From: Methyloversatilis universalis
GTDB taxonomy: Bacteria; Pseudomonadota; Gammaproteobacteria; Methylococcales; Methylococcaceae
Assembly (NCBI GenBank): GCA_020723665.1
Contig: DYIL01000010.1
Coordinates: 17,782-81,781, forward strand
Reading direction: 5' to 3'
Length of the DNA stretch: 64,000 nt
Made by a program: the position numbers and the translations under genes. Under the pieces are notes generated by a model, which did no database searches, was not told the origin of the DNA, and was given only the letters and a program-made list of their open reading frames with translations. Of the stretch, positions 28,359-36,958 are shown piece by piece. Positions within the stretch are counted from its first letter, which is position 1, and the number at the start of each line of letters is the position of its first letter.

Positions 28359-29036
28359 ATGGCCGTGAACTCAACGGTTTCCGCCGTGCTGTTCGATCTG
28401 GACGGAACTCTGCTCGACACTGCGCCCGATCTGGTCTTCGCCGCCCATGCCGCGCTCGCCGAGGCGGACATTCCGCCGCGTTCCGTGGACGAACTCAAGC
28501 CCTGCATCTCGGGCGGTGCCGCGGTCATGCTGCGCTGCGCCCTGAACGGTGATAACGAGTCGGCGCTGTTCCAGCGCGTCCTGCAACGGACCTTGGAGCT
28601 TTACCAAGTCCATGTCGCCGACCGCACCCGCTTCTTCGACGGCATCGAGTCGGTGCTCGACGAAATCGAACGGCGCGGCATCCCCTGGGGCATCGTGACC
28701 AACAAGACGAGCCGTTTCACCGATCCCTTACTGGAAAAACTAGATTTGGCCGATCGCGCCGGATGCGTCGTCAGCGGCGACACCACCGCCCAAAAAAAAC
28801 CTCATCCCCTGCCGCTTTTGGAAGCCAGCCGGCGCTTGAAACGGACTCCGAAAGAATGCGTCTACGTCGGCGATGCGCCCGAAGACGTGGAAGCGGGCCG
28901 CCGAGCCGGCATGACGACCCTGACGGCACTCTACGGCTATATCGCCAGAGACCACGAGCCCCGCAACTGGGGCGCCGACGGCCTGCTCGCCGCGCCCGGA
29001 GATTTGCTGCCGTGGCTGGACGGAGTGCTGTCATGA
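28359..29036 (+). CDS. mupP: HAD phosphatase, probably N-acetylmuramate 6-phosphate phosphatase (MupP) or phosphoglycolate phosphatase
   Basis: A 225-residue HAD-IA enzyme: nucleophile loop VLFDLDGTLLDTAPDL, motif II IVTNKTSR, Lys in TTAQKKPHPLP, motif IV VGDAPEDVEAG. Family members are usually labelled Gph. The position between ubiG and a YciK-like SDR matches PA3172 of Pseudomonas, shown to be MupP in peptidoglycan recycling. The assignment to MupP is by context. Sequence alone does not separate the two activities. The stop overlaps the next start (ATGA). Confidence 0.65.
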   Translation: MAVNSTVSAVLFDLDGTLLDTAPDLVFAAHAALAEADIPPRSVDELKPCISGGAAVMLRCALNGDNESALFQRVLQRTLELYQVHVADRTRFFDGIESVLDEIERRGIPWGIVTNKTSRFTDPLLEKLDLADRAGCVVSGDTTAQKKPHPLPLLEASRRLKRTPKECVYVGDAPEDVEAGRRAGMTTLTALYGYIARDHEPRNWGADGLLAAPGDLLPWLDGVLS

Positions 29037-29755
29037 GCGGTTCGATGCTGAAAGACCGCGTCGTTCTCGTCACCGGCGCCGGGGGCGGGCTCGGCTCGGC
29101 CGTCTCGAAAGCCTGCGCCGCCGAGGGCGCGACGGTCATATTGCTCGGAAAGACCATACCGGAGCTCGAGAAGGTCTACGACGCCATCGCAGCGGCCGAA
29201 GGACCGCAACCGGCGATCTATCCGCTCGATTTAGCCGGCGCGAGCGAGGACGATTATCGCGATCTCGCCGCCACGGTCGAGCGCGAGTTCGGCGCATTGC
29301 ACGGACTGGTGCACTGCGCCGCCGAACTCGGCGCACTCGGGCCTGTGAACAACATCAGCGGCGGATTGTGGCAGCGTCTGCTGCACGTCAACCTGACCGC
29401 GCCGTTCCTGCTGACGCGGGAACTCCTGCCGCTGATCTCGAAATCCCCCGGTTCGACCATCGTTTTCGTTACCGACTCGGTCGCTCGAATCGGAAAAGCC
29501 TACTGGGGCGCCTACGGCGTGGCCAAGATCGCCCTGGAAGGGTTCGGCCGGATACTCGCGGACGAACTGGAAAACCGCAAGGTGAGCGTCCGCGTGTATT
29601 CGCCCGGCCCCATGCAATCCCCGCTGCGCCGACGAGCGTACCCGGCGGAAAATCCGACGGGTCTGCCCTCGCCCGAGGCCCACGCGGAGCAAATCGCGCG
29701 CATGCTCGGTCCAAACGAAACACCTTCACACGCTCATTCGATCAGCAACGCATAA
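29033..29755 (+). CDS. Short-chain dehydrogenase, YciK family
   Basis: A 240-residue SDR. It has the nucleotide-binding VLVTGAGGGLGSAVSKACA, the catalytic Ser in FVTDSVARIGKAYWGAYGVAK with the YxxxK pair, and the C-terminal MQSPLRRRAYPAENP of the YciK group. The start ATG overlaps the upstream stop. The substrate is unknown. It is conserved next to ubiG and mupP in Pseudomonas. Confidence 0.85.
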   Translation: MSGSMLKDRVVLVTGAGGGLGSAVSKACAAEGATVILLGKTIPELEKVYDAIAAAEGPQPAIYPLDLAGASEDDYRDLAATVEREFGALHGLVHCAAELGALGPVNNISGGLWQRLLHVNLTAPFLLTRELLPLISKSPGSTIVFVTDSVARIGKAYWGAYGVAKIALEGFGRILADELENRKVSVRVYSPGPMQSPLRRRAYPAENPTGLPSPEAHAEQIARMLGPNETPSHAHSISNA

Positions 29756-29760
29756 CGCTT

Positions 29761-30315
29761 ATGTACGGTTACGGTCGCGAAAGCATCGTTCTTCAACGGG
29801 ACGTCAATGTGGTACAGATTCCGGACGGCACCCCCAGCTCATTGCCGAAAGGCCACGTAGTCAGTCTGTATCAATCTTTGGGCGGCAACTTCACCGTGGT
29901 CACCGAATTGGGACAAATGGTGCGCATTGCCGGAAACGACGCCGATGCCCTCGGCAAGGAGCCGCCCATCGTGGGCAATCTCGTCAGCGGCACCGATCCC
30001 GAATCCGTGGAAAAAAATGTCTGGGAAGTGCTGAGGACCATTTTCGACCCGGAAATACCGGTCAACATCGTCGACCTGGGGCTGGTCTACCACTGCAAGG
30101 TGACCCCCGTCGAAGAGGGCAAGAACGACGTCGACATCATCATGACTCTGACCGCCCCCGGTTGTGGCATGGGCCCCGTCCTGCAATACGACGCCGAGGC
30201 GGCGGTCAAGAACCTCCCCGGTGTGAACAAGGTCAACGTCGAGGTGGTCTTCGATCCGCCCTGGTCGCGGGACATGATGTCCGAAGCGGCGAAGCTTCAG
30301 TTGGGTATGATCTGA
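29761..30315 (+). CDS. sufT: Iron-sulfur cluster assembly factor SufT (MIP18/DUF59)
   Basis: A 184-residue protein. The N-terminal part (YGYGRESIVLQRDVNVVQIP) belongs to the SufT group. Residues ~85-180 form a DUF59/MIP18 domain with DPEIPVNIVDLGLVY, TLTAPGCGMGP with the conserved Cys, and FDPPWSRDMMSEAAKLQLGM. SufT-type proteins act in maturation of Fe-S proteins. No other suf genes are present in the window. It lies 5 bases behind the SDR gene, at the end of this operon. Confidence 0.88.
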   Translation: MYGYGRESIVLQRDVNVVQIPDGTPSSLPKGHVVSLYQSLGGNFTVVTELGQMVRIAGNDADALGKEPPIVGNLVSGTDPESVEKNVWEVLRTIFDPEIPVNIVDLGLVYHCKVTPVEEGKNDVDIIMTLTAPGCGMGPVLQYDAEAAVKNLPGVNKVNVEVVFDPPWSRDMMSEAAKLQLGMI

Positions 30316-30374
30316 TTAACGTCGCTAGAACGTTTTTCATCTTGGTGTACGGATTTGTGTAGGGCGGGAAGAAC

Positions 30375-30445
30375 GTAGGTCGGCAATCCCTTGCCGACAA
30401 AGCCCTTTGCCGAGCCGGTACGTCGGCAAGGGATTGCCGACCTAC
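30375..30445. repeat. 24-bp perfect inverted repeat
   Basis: GTAGGTCGGCAATCCCTTGC... (30375-30398) is exactly mirrored at 30422-30445, with a 23-base loop. It sits between the convergent sufT and DUF2058 genes and probably serves as a bidirectional transcript end or a REP-type element. The GTCGGCAAGGGATTGCCGAC core is itself nearly palindromic. Confidence 0.75.
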
Positions 30446-30490
30446 ATATGGGGCTCCCTTACACCGAATCAGAAAATGCTCTAGCCGCGC

Positions 30491-31030
30491 CTACCACATC
30501 AAATCGTCGGGGATCTTGTAATCGGCATATTCGTCGTCGGCATCCTGCGCTTGATCGGGCTGGTTGAGCAGAACGATTCGGCTTTCATCGCGCTGCTTGA
30601 TTTTTTCGGCCACCGGCAGCGGGACGATCTCATACCGAGACTCCAGGCTGGCTATTGCAAGCCTGCCCGCCACCAGACTTTGATGGACCACCTTGGACAC
30701 ATAGATGGTCTTGACCTTGTTGTCATGCGCGAACCGGTAGGCGATCTCGTCCTCCCCCGGCGAAACGCGGTTCGCCTCGATCAGCTGCTTGATTTGCGCG
30801 GCAAGCGCTTTTCTTTCCGCTTCTTTGGCTTTTTCCAGATTGAGCTGGCGGTCACGCTCGACTTTTGCCGCCATAGCGTCCTGAGCCGCGCGCTTGCTCT
30901 CGTCCTTTGCGGCGGCGTTTCCGTGGCGATTCTGCTTTTCTTGTTTCCGCGCTTCCTTGCTGGCCTGTTTGGCTTGCTTGTCGTTGACCAAGCCCGCCTT
31001 TAGAAGCTGATCTCTCAGGGAGTTACTCAT
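30491..31030 (-). CDS. DUF2058 family protein (YaiL-like)
   Basis: About 179 residues. The N-terminal half is very basic and helical (SLRDQLLKAGLVNDKQAKQA, KEARKQEKQNRHGN). The C-terminal half is compact (VSPGEDEIAYRFAHDNKVKTIYV...). It matches the widespread DUF2058/YaiL family, described as nucleoprotein or polynucleotide-associated, without firm function. Two ATGs are possible. I prefer 31030, which lies 8 bases from AGGAG, over 31036, which lies only 2 bases away. Confidence 0.8.
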   Translation of the reverse strand: MSNSLRDQLLKAGLVNDKQAKQASKEARKQEKQNRHGNAAAKDESKRAAQDAMAAKVERDRQLNLEKAKEAERKALAAQIKQLIEANRVSPGEDEIAYRFAHDNKVKTIYVSKVVHQSLVAGRLAIASLESRYEIVPLPVAEKIKQRDESRIVLLNQPDQAQDADDEYADYKIPDDLMW

Positions 31031-31099
31031 GCCCATGGCTCCTGTTTCGTCTCATATTCAATGCCACACCCACATCTTTCAATACCGACGGCAGAACGG

Positions 31100-32260
31100 T
31101 CAATCCACATCCCGTTTCCCAACGGACGGCCAGGCGACCAGTAAGGCCAATAAGCTGGAGCCCGCCGCCGCCGTATAAACCCAGTGAGGCCCCCACGCCG
31201 TCCAGAAGTATCCGCTGTATAGACTACCCAGCGCGCCGCCCAAACCGAAACTGAGGGCACTGTAAAAGGCTTGTCCTTTGCCGTGGTGGGGACCTCGGAA
31301 ATGGCGATGCACCAGATGGATGGCGGCCACGTGAGCTGAGCCGAAACTCGCCGCGTGAAGCAGTTGGCCGGAGAAAATCGCCGCAAGGCTATCGACACCC
31401 CAGGCAATCAATAGCCAGCGCACAACGCTCAGGGCGAGGCTCGCCAGAAAGATCCGGCGCAAGCTGTAGCGCGCCAGTAAACGGTGCAAGAACGCGAACA
31501 GCACGATTTCCGCCAGGACGCCGAGTGCCCATAACTGGCCGGTCTCGCCGCTGCTGAAGCCGTGGTCTCGGAGATAAACCGAGAAGAAGACGTAATAGGG
31601 CCCATGTGCGAATTGTTGCAGCATGCAGGCTAGGAAGAACGCAATGACATCGCTCCGCTTCAGGATGTTCGACAAGGCACTCGATTCCGCGCCGTGAGTT
31701 TCCTCAGGGCCCCCGGGTACGGTCAGGCTGGTCAGCCACAACCCGCCGAACAGCAACATGATCAACTGCGGCAGACAATCGATGGAAAGCACGCCTTCCA
31801 AGGCTTTGCCGATAGCCACGACGGCAGCGATGAAACCGATCGACCCCCACAGCCGCACCCAGCTGTAGCGATAGGTGTCGTGATGCAGATGATTAAGCGT
31901 GATGGTTTCAAAAAGCGGCAGCATGGCATTCCAGAAGAAACTGAATACCAGCATCACGAGGGCGAATCCCCCGAATCCTTGCAGCCCGAAAACCAGGCTG
32001 AAAGCGACCAGGGTGAAGAATCCAGCGAGCCGGACGACCGACAAGGCCCGCCCCGTTCGATCCGCCAGCCATCCCCAAAGGTTCGGCGCGACGACTCTCG
32101 TCGCAGCGGTAATGGCGATCAACTGGCCGATCTCCGCCGCGGAGAATCCGGCATCCTGGAGATATAGCGCCCAGTACGGCAAAAAGGCGCCCAGCGCCGC
32201 GAAATAGAAAAAATAAAAGCCGGACAACCGGCCGTAAGGCACTTTACGCGCCGCGAGCAT
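31100..32260 (-). CDS. MFS transporter (HcaT-like)
   Basis: A 386-residue protein with about twelve hydrophobic segments. It has the MFS signature after TM2 (APNLWGWLADRTGRALSVVRL) and the N-terminal FYFFYFAALGAFLPYWALYLQ, typical of the MFS_1-like group that includes HcaT. The substrate cannot be deduced. It lies 22 bases behind aroC on the same strand, which may be an operon of convenience. Confidence 0.82.
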   Translation of the reverse strand: MLAARKVPYGRLSGFYFFYFAALGAFLPYWALYLQDAGFSAAEIGQLIAITAATRVVAPNLWGWLADRTGRALSVVRLAGFFTLVAFSLVFGLQGFGGFALVMLVFSFFWNAMLPLFETITLNHLHHDTYRYSWVRLWGSIGFIAAVVAIGKALEGVLSIDCLPQLIMLLFGGLWLTSLTVPGGPEETHGAESSALSNILKRSDVIAFFLACMLQQFAHGPYYVFFSVYLRDHGFSSGETGQLWALGVLAEIVLFAFLHRLLARYSLRRIFLASLALSVVRWLLIAWGVDSLAAIFSGQLLHAASFGSAHVAAIHLVHRHFRGPHHGKGQAFYSALSFGLGGALGSLYSGYFWTAWGPHWVYTAAAGSSLLALLVAWPSVGKRDVD

Positions 32261-32282
32261 GACTGGCGGGAGATTGTTCGGT

Positions 32283-33383
32283 TTACGGAGCCCTGGACGG
32301 AATGGGCACCAATTCCGTCTTCACGTCCGGATTCTGGGCGCGATGACGCAGGTAATGATCCATCAGCACCAGGGCCGTCATCGCTTCGGCGATGGGCGTC
32401 GCCCGGATGCCGACGCAAGGGTCGTGGCGGCCCGTGGTGATCACTTCTACCGGTTCGCCTCTGACGTTCACCGAGCGGCCCGGCAGGCGCAAGCTGGACG
32501 TCGGCTTCAGCGCGATGCTGGCCACGATATCCTGTCCCGAGGAAATACCGCCCAATATGCCGCCCGCATGATTGCTCAAGAAACCTTGCGGGGTCATTTC
32601 GTCGCGGAATTCGGTGCCTTTCGCCTCGACACAGGCGAAACCGTCGCCGATCTCCACCCCTTTGACGGCGTTGATGCTCATCAAGGCATAGGCCAACTCG
32701 GCGTCGAGACGATCGAAAATCGGCTCGCCCCAGCCGGGCGGCACGCCGGTCGCGACGACGTTGACGCGCGCCCCGATGGACTCCCCTTCTTTGCGCAGGG
32801 CGTCCATATAGGCTTCCAGTTCCGCGACCCGGTCCGGGTCCGGGCAGAAGAATGGATTGTTGTCGACCTCATCCCAAACCACCCGGTCTATCCTGATCGG
32901 CCCGAGCTGGGCCAGATAAGCGCGAATCGTTACGCCGACCCGCTCCTTCAAGTATTTCTTGGCGATGGCTCCGGCCGCCACCCGCATGGCCGTTTCCCGG
33001 GCGGACGAACGCCCGCCGCCGCGGTAATCGCGGAAACCGTATTTCATATGGTAGGTGTAATCGGCATGCCCCGGCCGAAAGCGGTCGGCGATCGTGGAAT
33101 AATCCTTGGAACGCTGATCCACGTTTTCGATCAGCAAACCGATCGGGGTACCCGTGGTACGGCCTTCGAACACCCCGGACAAAATCTTCACTTCGTCGGG
33201 CTCGCGGCGTTGCGTGGTATGCCGCGACTTGCCGGGGCGCCGCCGTTCCAGCTCCGCCTGAATGTCGGCCTCTGACAGATCCAGACCCGGCGGGCAGCCG
33301 TCCACGACGCACCCGATCGCTGGACCGTGGCTTTCGCCGAAAGAGGTGACGGTGAAGAGTTTGCCTAGAGTGTTTCCGGACAT
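32283..33383 (-). CDS. aroC: Chorismate synthase
   Basis: A 366-residue FMN-dependent enzyme that makes chorismate from EPSP, the last shikimate step. The signatures are all present: [19 protein letters not shown] near the start, [20 protein letters not shown] with [17 protein letters not shown], and [17 protein letters not shown]. Length is normal. It follows prmB with a gap of 218 bases that holds no gene I recognise. Confidence 0.96.
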   Translation of the reverse strand: MSGNTLGKLFTVTSFGESHGPAIGCVVDGCPPGLDLSEADIQAELERRRPGKSRHTTQRREPDEVKILSGVFEGRTTGTPIGLLIENVDQRSKDYSTIADRFRPGHADYTYHMKYGFRDYRGGGRSSARETAMRVAAGAIAKKYLKERVGVTIRAYLAQLGPIRIDRVVWDEVDNNPFFCPDPDRVAELEAYMDALRKEGESIGARVNVVATGVPPGWGEPIFDRLDAELAYALMSINAVKGVEIGDGFACVEAKGTEFRDEMTPQGFLSNHAGGILGGISSGQDIVASIALKPTSSLRLPGRSVNVRGEPVEVITTGRHDPCVGIRATPIAEAMTALVLMDHYLRHRAQNPDVKTELVPIPSRAP

Positions 33384-33601
33384 GGTAAAAATTTCAAACG
33401 TTCTTAAACGAAGAAGCCAAACGGTTCAAATCGCTCACGCCACCTTGAGCCGCTCCGCCACCGCCTCGGCCAGCATCCGGCACTGTTGGAGTGGACGGCA
33501 TCGGACTTGAGCGAGTTATCGCGGATGATTTTGCTCAGCGTCCCGGTACCGAAGGGATCGAGAATCCCTCTGCGATCTTTGCATAAAACCTGGGACGCCC
33601 T

Positions 33602-34525
33602 TCAACTCCTCTGAAAAATCTCCTTGTGCCGGTCGATCTGCTCGGCCGTCAACAGAAACACGCCATCGCCGCCCCGCTCGAACTCCAGCCAGTAAAACGG
33701 AACCTCGGGGTAAACCTCTTCCAAGGCTTCGGCGCTGCTGCCGACTTCGACCACGAGAACGCCGTCCGTCTTGAGATGACGGTGGGCGTCGCGGAGAATG
33801 CGACGCACGCAATCCAGCCCGTCTTCGCCCGCTTCCAGGCCCAGCCTCGGTTCGGCGTGATATTCCGGCGCCAAGCCGTGCCACTCGTCGAGGTTAACGT
33901 AAGGGGGATTGCTGACGATCAGATCGTAACGCCGGTCACCCAGCCCGGAATAAACGTCCGACTCTACGGCGATCACTCGGTCTTCCAGATGGTGCTTCTC
34001 GATATTGATGCGCGCGACTTCCAAAGCGTCCGAAGAGATATCGGCGGCATCGACCCGTGCCTCCGGAAAAGCGTAAGCACAAGCGATGGCGATGCAGGCA
34101 CTGCCGGTGCAGAGATCGAGCACGTCATGGACTCGGTCCGGTTCGATCCACGGAGCGAATCGGTTCTCGATCAATTCGGCGATGGGCGAACGCGGCACCA
34201 AGACCCTTTCGTCCACGTAGAAAGACAAGCCGGCGAAGGACGCCTCATGGATGAGATACGCCAGAGGCTTGCGCTCGGCAATCCGGCGCTCGATCAACGC
34301 GAGCACGCGCTGCCGCTCGTCCATGGTCAAGGTCGCTGCAAAATAGCCGCTGGGGAAATCGTAAGGCAAGTGCAAGGTATGGAGCACCAGGGCAGCGGCT
34401 TCGTCCAACGCGTTTGTTGTGCCGTGACCGAAAAACAATCCCGCTTGAGTGAAACGGCTGGCGGCCCAACGAATGTAATCGCGAATAGTGGTTAAGGTTA
34501 GCGACGGCTGGGATGATGTCGACAT
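33602..34525 (-). CDS. prmB: Ribosomal protein uL3 glutamine methyltransferase
   Basis: A 307-residue HemK-type methyltransferase that modifies a Gln of ribosomal protein L3. Motif I DVLDLCTGSACIAIA and the substrate motif VSNPPYVN are clear. RDYIRWAASRFTQAGLFFGHGT at the N-terminus is specific for PrmB as opposed to PrmC. I chose ATG 34525 (MSTSSQPSL). The longer frame adds 19 residues with no family support. prmB next to aroC is common in Gammaproteobacteria. Confidence 0.92.
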   Translation of the reverse strand: MSTSSQPSLTLTTIRDYIRWAASRFTQAGLFFGHGTTNALDEAAALVLHTLHLPYDFPSGYFAATLTMDERQRVLALIERRIAERKPLAYLIHEASFAGLSFYVDERVLVPRSPIAELIENRFAPWIEPDRVHDVLDLCTGSACIAIACAYAFPEARVDAADISSDALEVARINIEKHHLEDRVIAVESDVYSGLGDRRYDLIVSNPPYVNLDEWHGLAPEYHAEPRLGLEAGEDGLDCVRRILRDAHRHLKTDGVLVVEVGSSAEALEEVYPEVPFYWLEFERGGDGVFLLTAEQIDRHKEIFQRS

Positions 34526-34620
34526 GGCGAAGATTCCGATAGGCCGGCTATTGTAATCGAAAACAGCGCTTATCCGGCGCACGGCGAAAGAAAATCCAGC
34601 CTGAATAGTGGAGGCGTATC

Positions 34621-34660
34621 TTCAACCTAGAAACGGCCGTTGGACGTGCTGGAGTGCACG
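34621..34660. repeat. Second copy of the MITE-like end
   Basis: TTCAACCTAGAAACGG is identical to 13282-13297 and is followed by similar sequence (gttggacgtgctggagtg). No mirrored right end is evident nearby, so this is a solo or decayed copy. The surrounding gap 34526-34842 has no gene. A TATAAT at 34810-34815 is a promoter candidate for the next gene. Confidence 0.55.
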
Positions 34661-34842
34661 GCAGGCAGTTCAGCTATGTTGAGTTCAGTCGAAGGAACGC
34701 GACGATTACGTAGGTACATCCCCTGCAAAAAGGAGCAACGCCGCCAGGTGGCCTCCCACCGTTCCATCGGGTACGCCGAATTTTCAAATCGCACGATGTG
34801 GCCGGAGCGTATAATGAGCGTGTCTTGAGTCGGAGAACCGCC

Positions 34843-35442
34843 ATGCTGATCCGAAAACACCAGATACTCAGCGAAGAGGACTATCTGCGGATGGAACTGG
34901 ACAGCCCTGTACGTCACGAGTACGTGGCCGGCGAAGTGTTCGCCATGACCGGAACCACACTTCGCCACAACATCATCTCCGGTAACTTGTTTGTCGCCCT
35001 ACGCGCTCACTTGCGCGCAACCCCCTGCCGTGTATTCATGGCCGACATACGGGTGCGAGTGGAAAAAGCCAATGCGCACTACTATCCCGACATCCTGGTG
35101 AGCTGCGGCCCCAGTGTGCAGAAAATCGACCTACAAACTCGCGCCGTCGAGGACCCGATATTGATCGTCGAGGTCCTATCCAACCACACCGAGGCCACGG
35201 ACAGGCGGGAGAAGCTGCTGGCGTACCGCACTCTTCCTTCTCTGAAGGAGTACGTCTTAGTCAGCCAGAACGAGGCACAGGTGGAAGTCTACCGCCGCAT
35301 TCCTGACTCCGCCTGGGAAAACATCGAATACTCCGGGTTGGAGACCGTGGAGTTCGCCTCGGTGGATTTAAGACTGGATATGCGTGAGATCTACGAGGGT
35401 GTACCCATCGACTCGCTGACGCTGGACCCGACGCGCACGTAA
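34843..35442 (+). CDS. Uma2 family (DUF820) PD-(D/E)XK endonuclease-like protein
   Basis: A 199-residue protein. It has the Uma2 hallmark start ILSEEDYLRMELDSPVRHEYVAGEVFAMTG and the nuclease core YYPDILVSCG (Asp) then PILIVEVLS (Glu-x-Leu). Uma2 proteins are abundant in cyanobacteria and scattered in methanotrophs. The in vivo role is not known. I chose ATG 34843. An upstream in-frame ATG at 34798 lacks family similarity. No partner gene is adjacent, and the MITE-like repeat upstream suggests acquisition. Confidence 0.82.
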   Translation: MLIRKHQILSEEDYLRMELDSPVRHEYVAGEVFAMTGTTLRHNIISGNLFVALRAHLRATPCRVFMADIRVRVEKANAHYYPDILVSCGPSVQKIDLQTRAVEDPILIVEVLSNHTEATDRREKLLAYRTLPSLKEYVLVSQNEAQVEVYRRIPDSAWENIEYSGLETVEFASVDLRLDMREIYEGVPIDSLTLDPTRT

Positions 35443-35508
35443 TCCGCTCTTTTGCGGCTACGATAGAGCCGAATCTTTTAGGCGATATGGATTGCCGCCA
35501 ACGCGGCG

Positions 35509-36540
35509 TCAAGGATAAAGGCCGACGCTTCTGAGTCCAGCCGTTTCCTCCAGGCCAAACATCAGGTTCATGTTTTGCACCGCCTGACCGGCCGCGCCTT
35601 TCACCAGATTGTCGATGACCGACAAAATCACCACCGTATTGCCGTCCAAAGGCCTATGGACAGCGATCTGGCATCGGTTCACACCGCGTACGTTGCGCGT
35701 GTCGGGGTGGGAACCCGACGGCAGAATGTCGACGAAAGGTTCGCCGCGATAGCGCTCCTCGAACAGCCTCTGCAAGTCGCCGTACCCGGCGTTCAGCTCG
35801 GCATAAACCGTCGCGTGAATGCCCCGGATCATGGGGATCAAATGAGGCACGAAGGTGAGACCGACGGCCTGCCCGGCGGCCTGCTCCAGCCCCTGCCTGA
35901 TTTCCGGCCAATGACGATGGCCGTTGACGCTGTAAGCCTTGAGGCTCTCCCCCGTTTCGCTCATCAGCATGGGAATTTCCGCTTTGCGCCCGGCACCGCT
36001 GACGCCGGATTTCACGTCCGCGATGATGCGGTCGAGGCGTATCGCGGCCGACTCGACCAGAGGGAGCAAGGCCAATTGAACCGAGGTCGGATAACAACCG
36101 GGACAGGCGATCAAGCGCGCCGATCGAATCAGCGCCCGATTCACTTCCGGCAGCCCGTAAACGGCTTCTTCCAAGAGGTGCGGAGAGACATGCGGTTCTC
36201 CGTACCAATGCGCCCACACAGCAGGGTCCTTGAGGCGAAAATCGGCGGACAGGTCGATTACCTTGACGCCCTGCGCCAATAAATCCTCGGCCATGCGCAT
36301 CGCGGTGCCGTTGGGCGTCGCGAAAAACACCAGGTCACAACCGGCCAAGGCATCGACAGAGGGCTCGACGAAAACCGTATCGACGAAACCCCGCAGGTTC
36401 GGATAGAGCTCGTCGACCCGCTTTCCGGCATCCAAGCGCGAGGTCACGACGGTTATGGCGACTTCGGGATGAAGCGAGAGAATCCTCAGCAATTCCACGC
36501 CGGTATAACCGGTACCGCCGACGACGCCGACTCGGATCAT
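35509..36540 (-). CDS. argC: N-acetyl-gamma-glutamyl-phosphate reductase
   Basis: A 343-residue NADP-dependent enzyme of arginine synthesis. It has the Rossmann motif [18 protein letters not shown], the catalytic Cys in [15 protein letters not shown], the conserved [10 protein letters not shown], and [16 protein letters not shown]. Length is typical of the type 1 group. It is monocistronic as far as can be seen, between the Uma2 gene (convergent) and ihfA. Confidence 0.95.
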   Translation of the reverse strand: MIRVGVVGGTGYTGVELLRILSLHPEVAITVVTSRLDAGKRVDELYPNLRGFVDTVFVEPSVDALAGCDLVFFATPNGTAMRMAEDLLAQGVKVIDLSADFRLKDPAVWAHWYGEPHVSPHLLEEAVYGLPEVNRALIRSARLIACPGCYPTSVQLALLPLVESAAIRLDRIIADVKSGVSGAGRKAEIPMLMSETGESLKAYSVNGHRHWPEIRQGLEQAAGQAVGLTFVPHLIPMIRGIHATVYAELNAGYGDLQRLFEERYRGEPFVDILPSGSHPDTRNVRGVNRCQIAVHRPLDGNTVVILSVIDNLVKGAAGQAVQNMNLMFGLEETAGLRSVGLYP

Positions 36541-36600
36541 TTTCGGCTCCCGCGCTCGAAACGGGCTAAGTATGACTTAAACGTGAAGTATGAAGACGAC

Positions 36601-36954
36601 TCACGACTCGCCCGATTTCTTGACACTGGGCACTCCGTTGTCGGGCCGGGCATTCGCGGCGTTTTGTTTCGAATAAGCGTCGACGCTGACCTTCAATTTT
36701 TGTCCCGGCTTGAACGTCACCACGCGGCGTGCCGTGATCGGAATTTCTTCACCGGTCTTCGGGTTTCTCCCCGGCCGCTGATTCTTGTCGCGAAGATCGA
36801 AATTGCCGAACCCGGACAACTTCACGGAATTCCCCTGCGCCAGCGCGGCTTTGATCTCTTCGAAAAACTGGTCGACCAACTCCTTGGCGTCCCGTTTGTT
36901 AATGCCGTGGTTTTCGAAAAGCCTCTCAACCATGTCTGCTTTGGTCAGTGCCAT
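36601..36954 (-). CDS. ihfA: Integration host factor subunit alpha
   Basis: A 117-residue DNA-bending HU/IHF family protein, about 15-20 residues longer than the E. coli protein because of a C-terminal tail ([20 protein letters not shown]). [20 protein letters not shown] at the start and [20 protein letters not shown] with the intercalating Pro arm identify the alpha subunit. It is the last gene of the pheS-pheT-ihfA run, 4 bases behind pheT, the classical gammaproteobacterial arrangement. Confidence 0.95.
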   Translation of the reverse strand: MALTKADMVERLFENHGINKRDAKELVDQFFEEIKAALAQGNSVKLSGFGNFDLRDKNQRPGRNPKTGEEIPITARRVVTFKPGQKLKVSVDAYSKQNAANARPDNGVPSVKKSGES

Positions 36955-36958
36955 CTTT

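Noticed and set aside
33384..33601. Possible gene remnant between aroC and prmB
   Set aside because: Minus-strand translation gives short phrases (LDPFGTGTLSKIIRDNSLKS) that I could not tie to a family; not enough to call a pseudogene.
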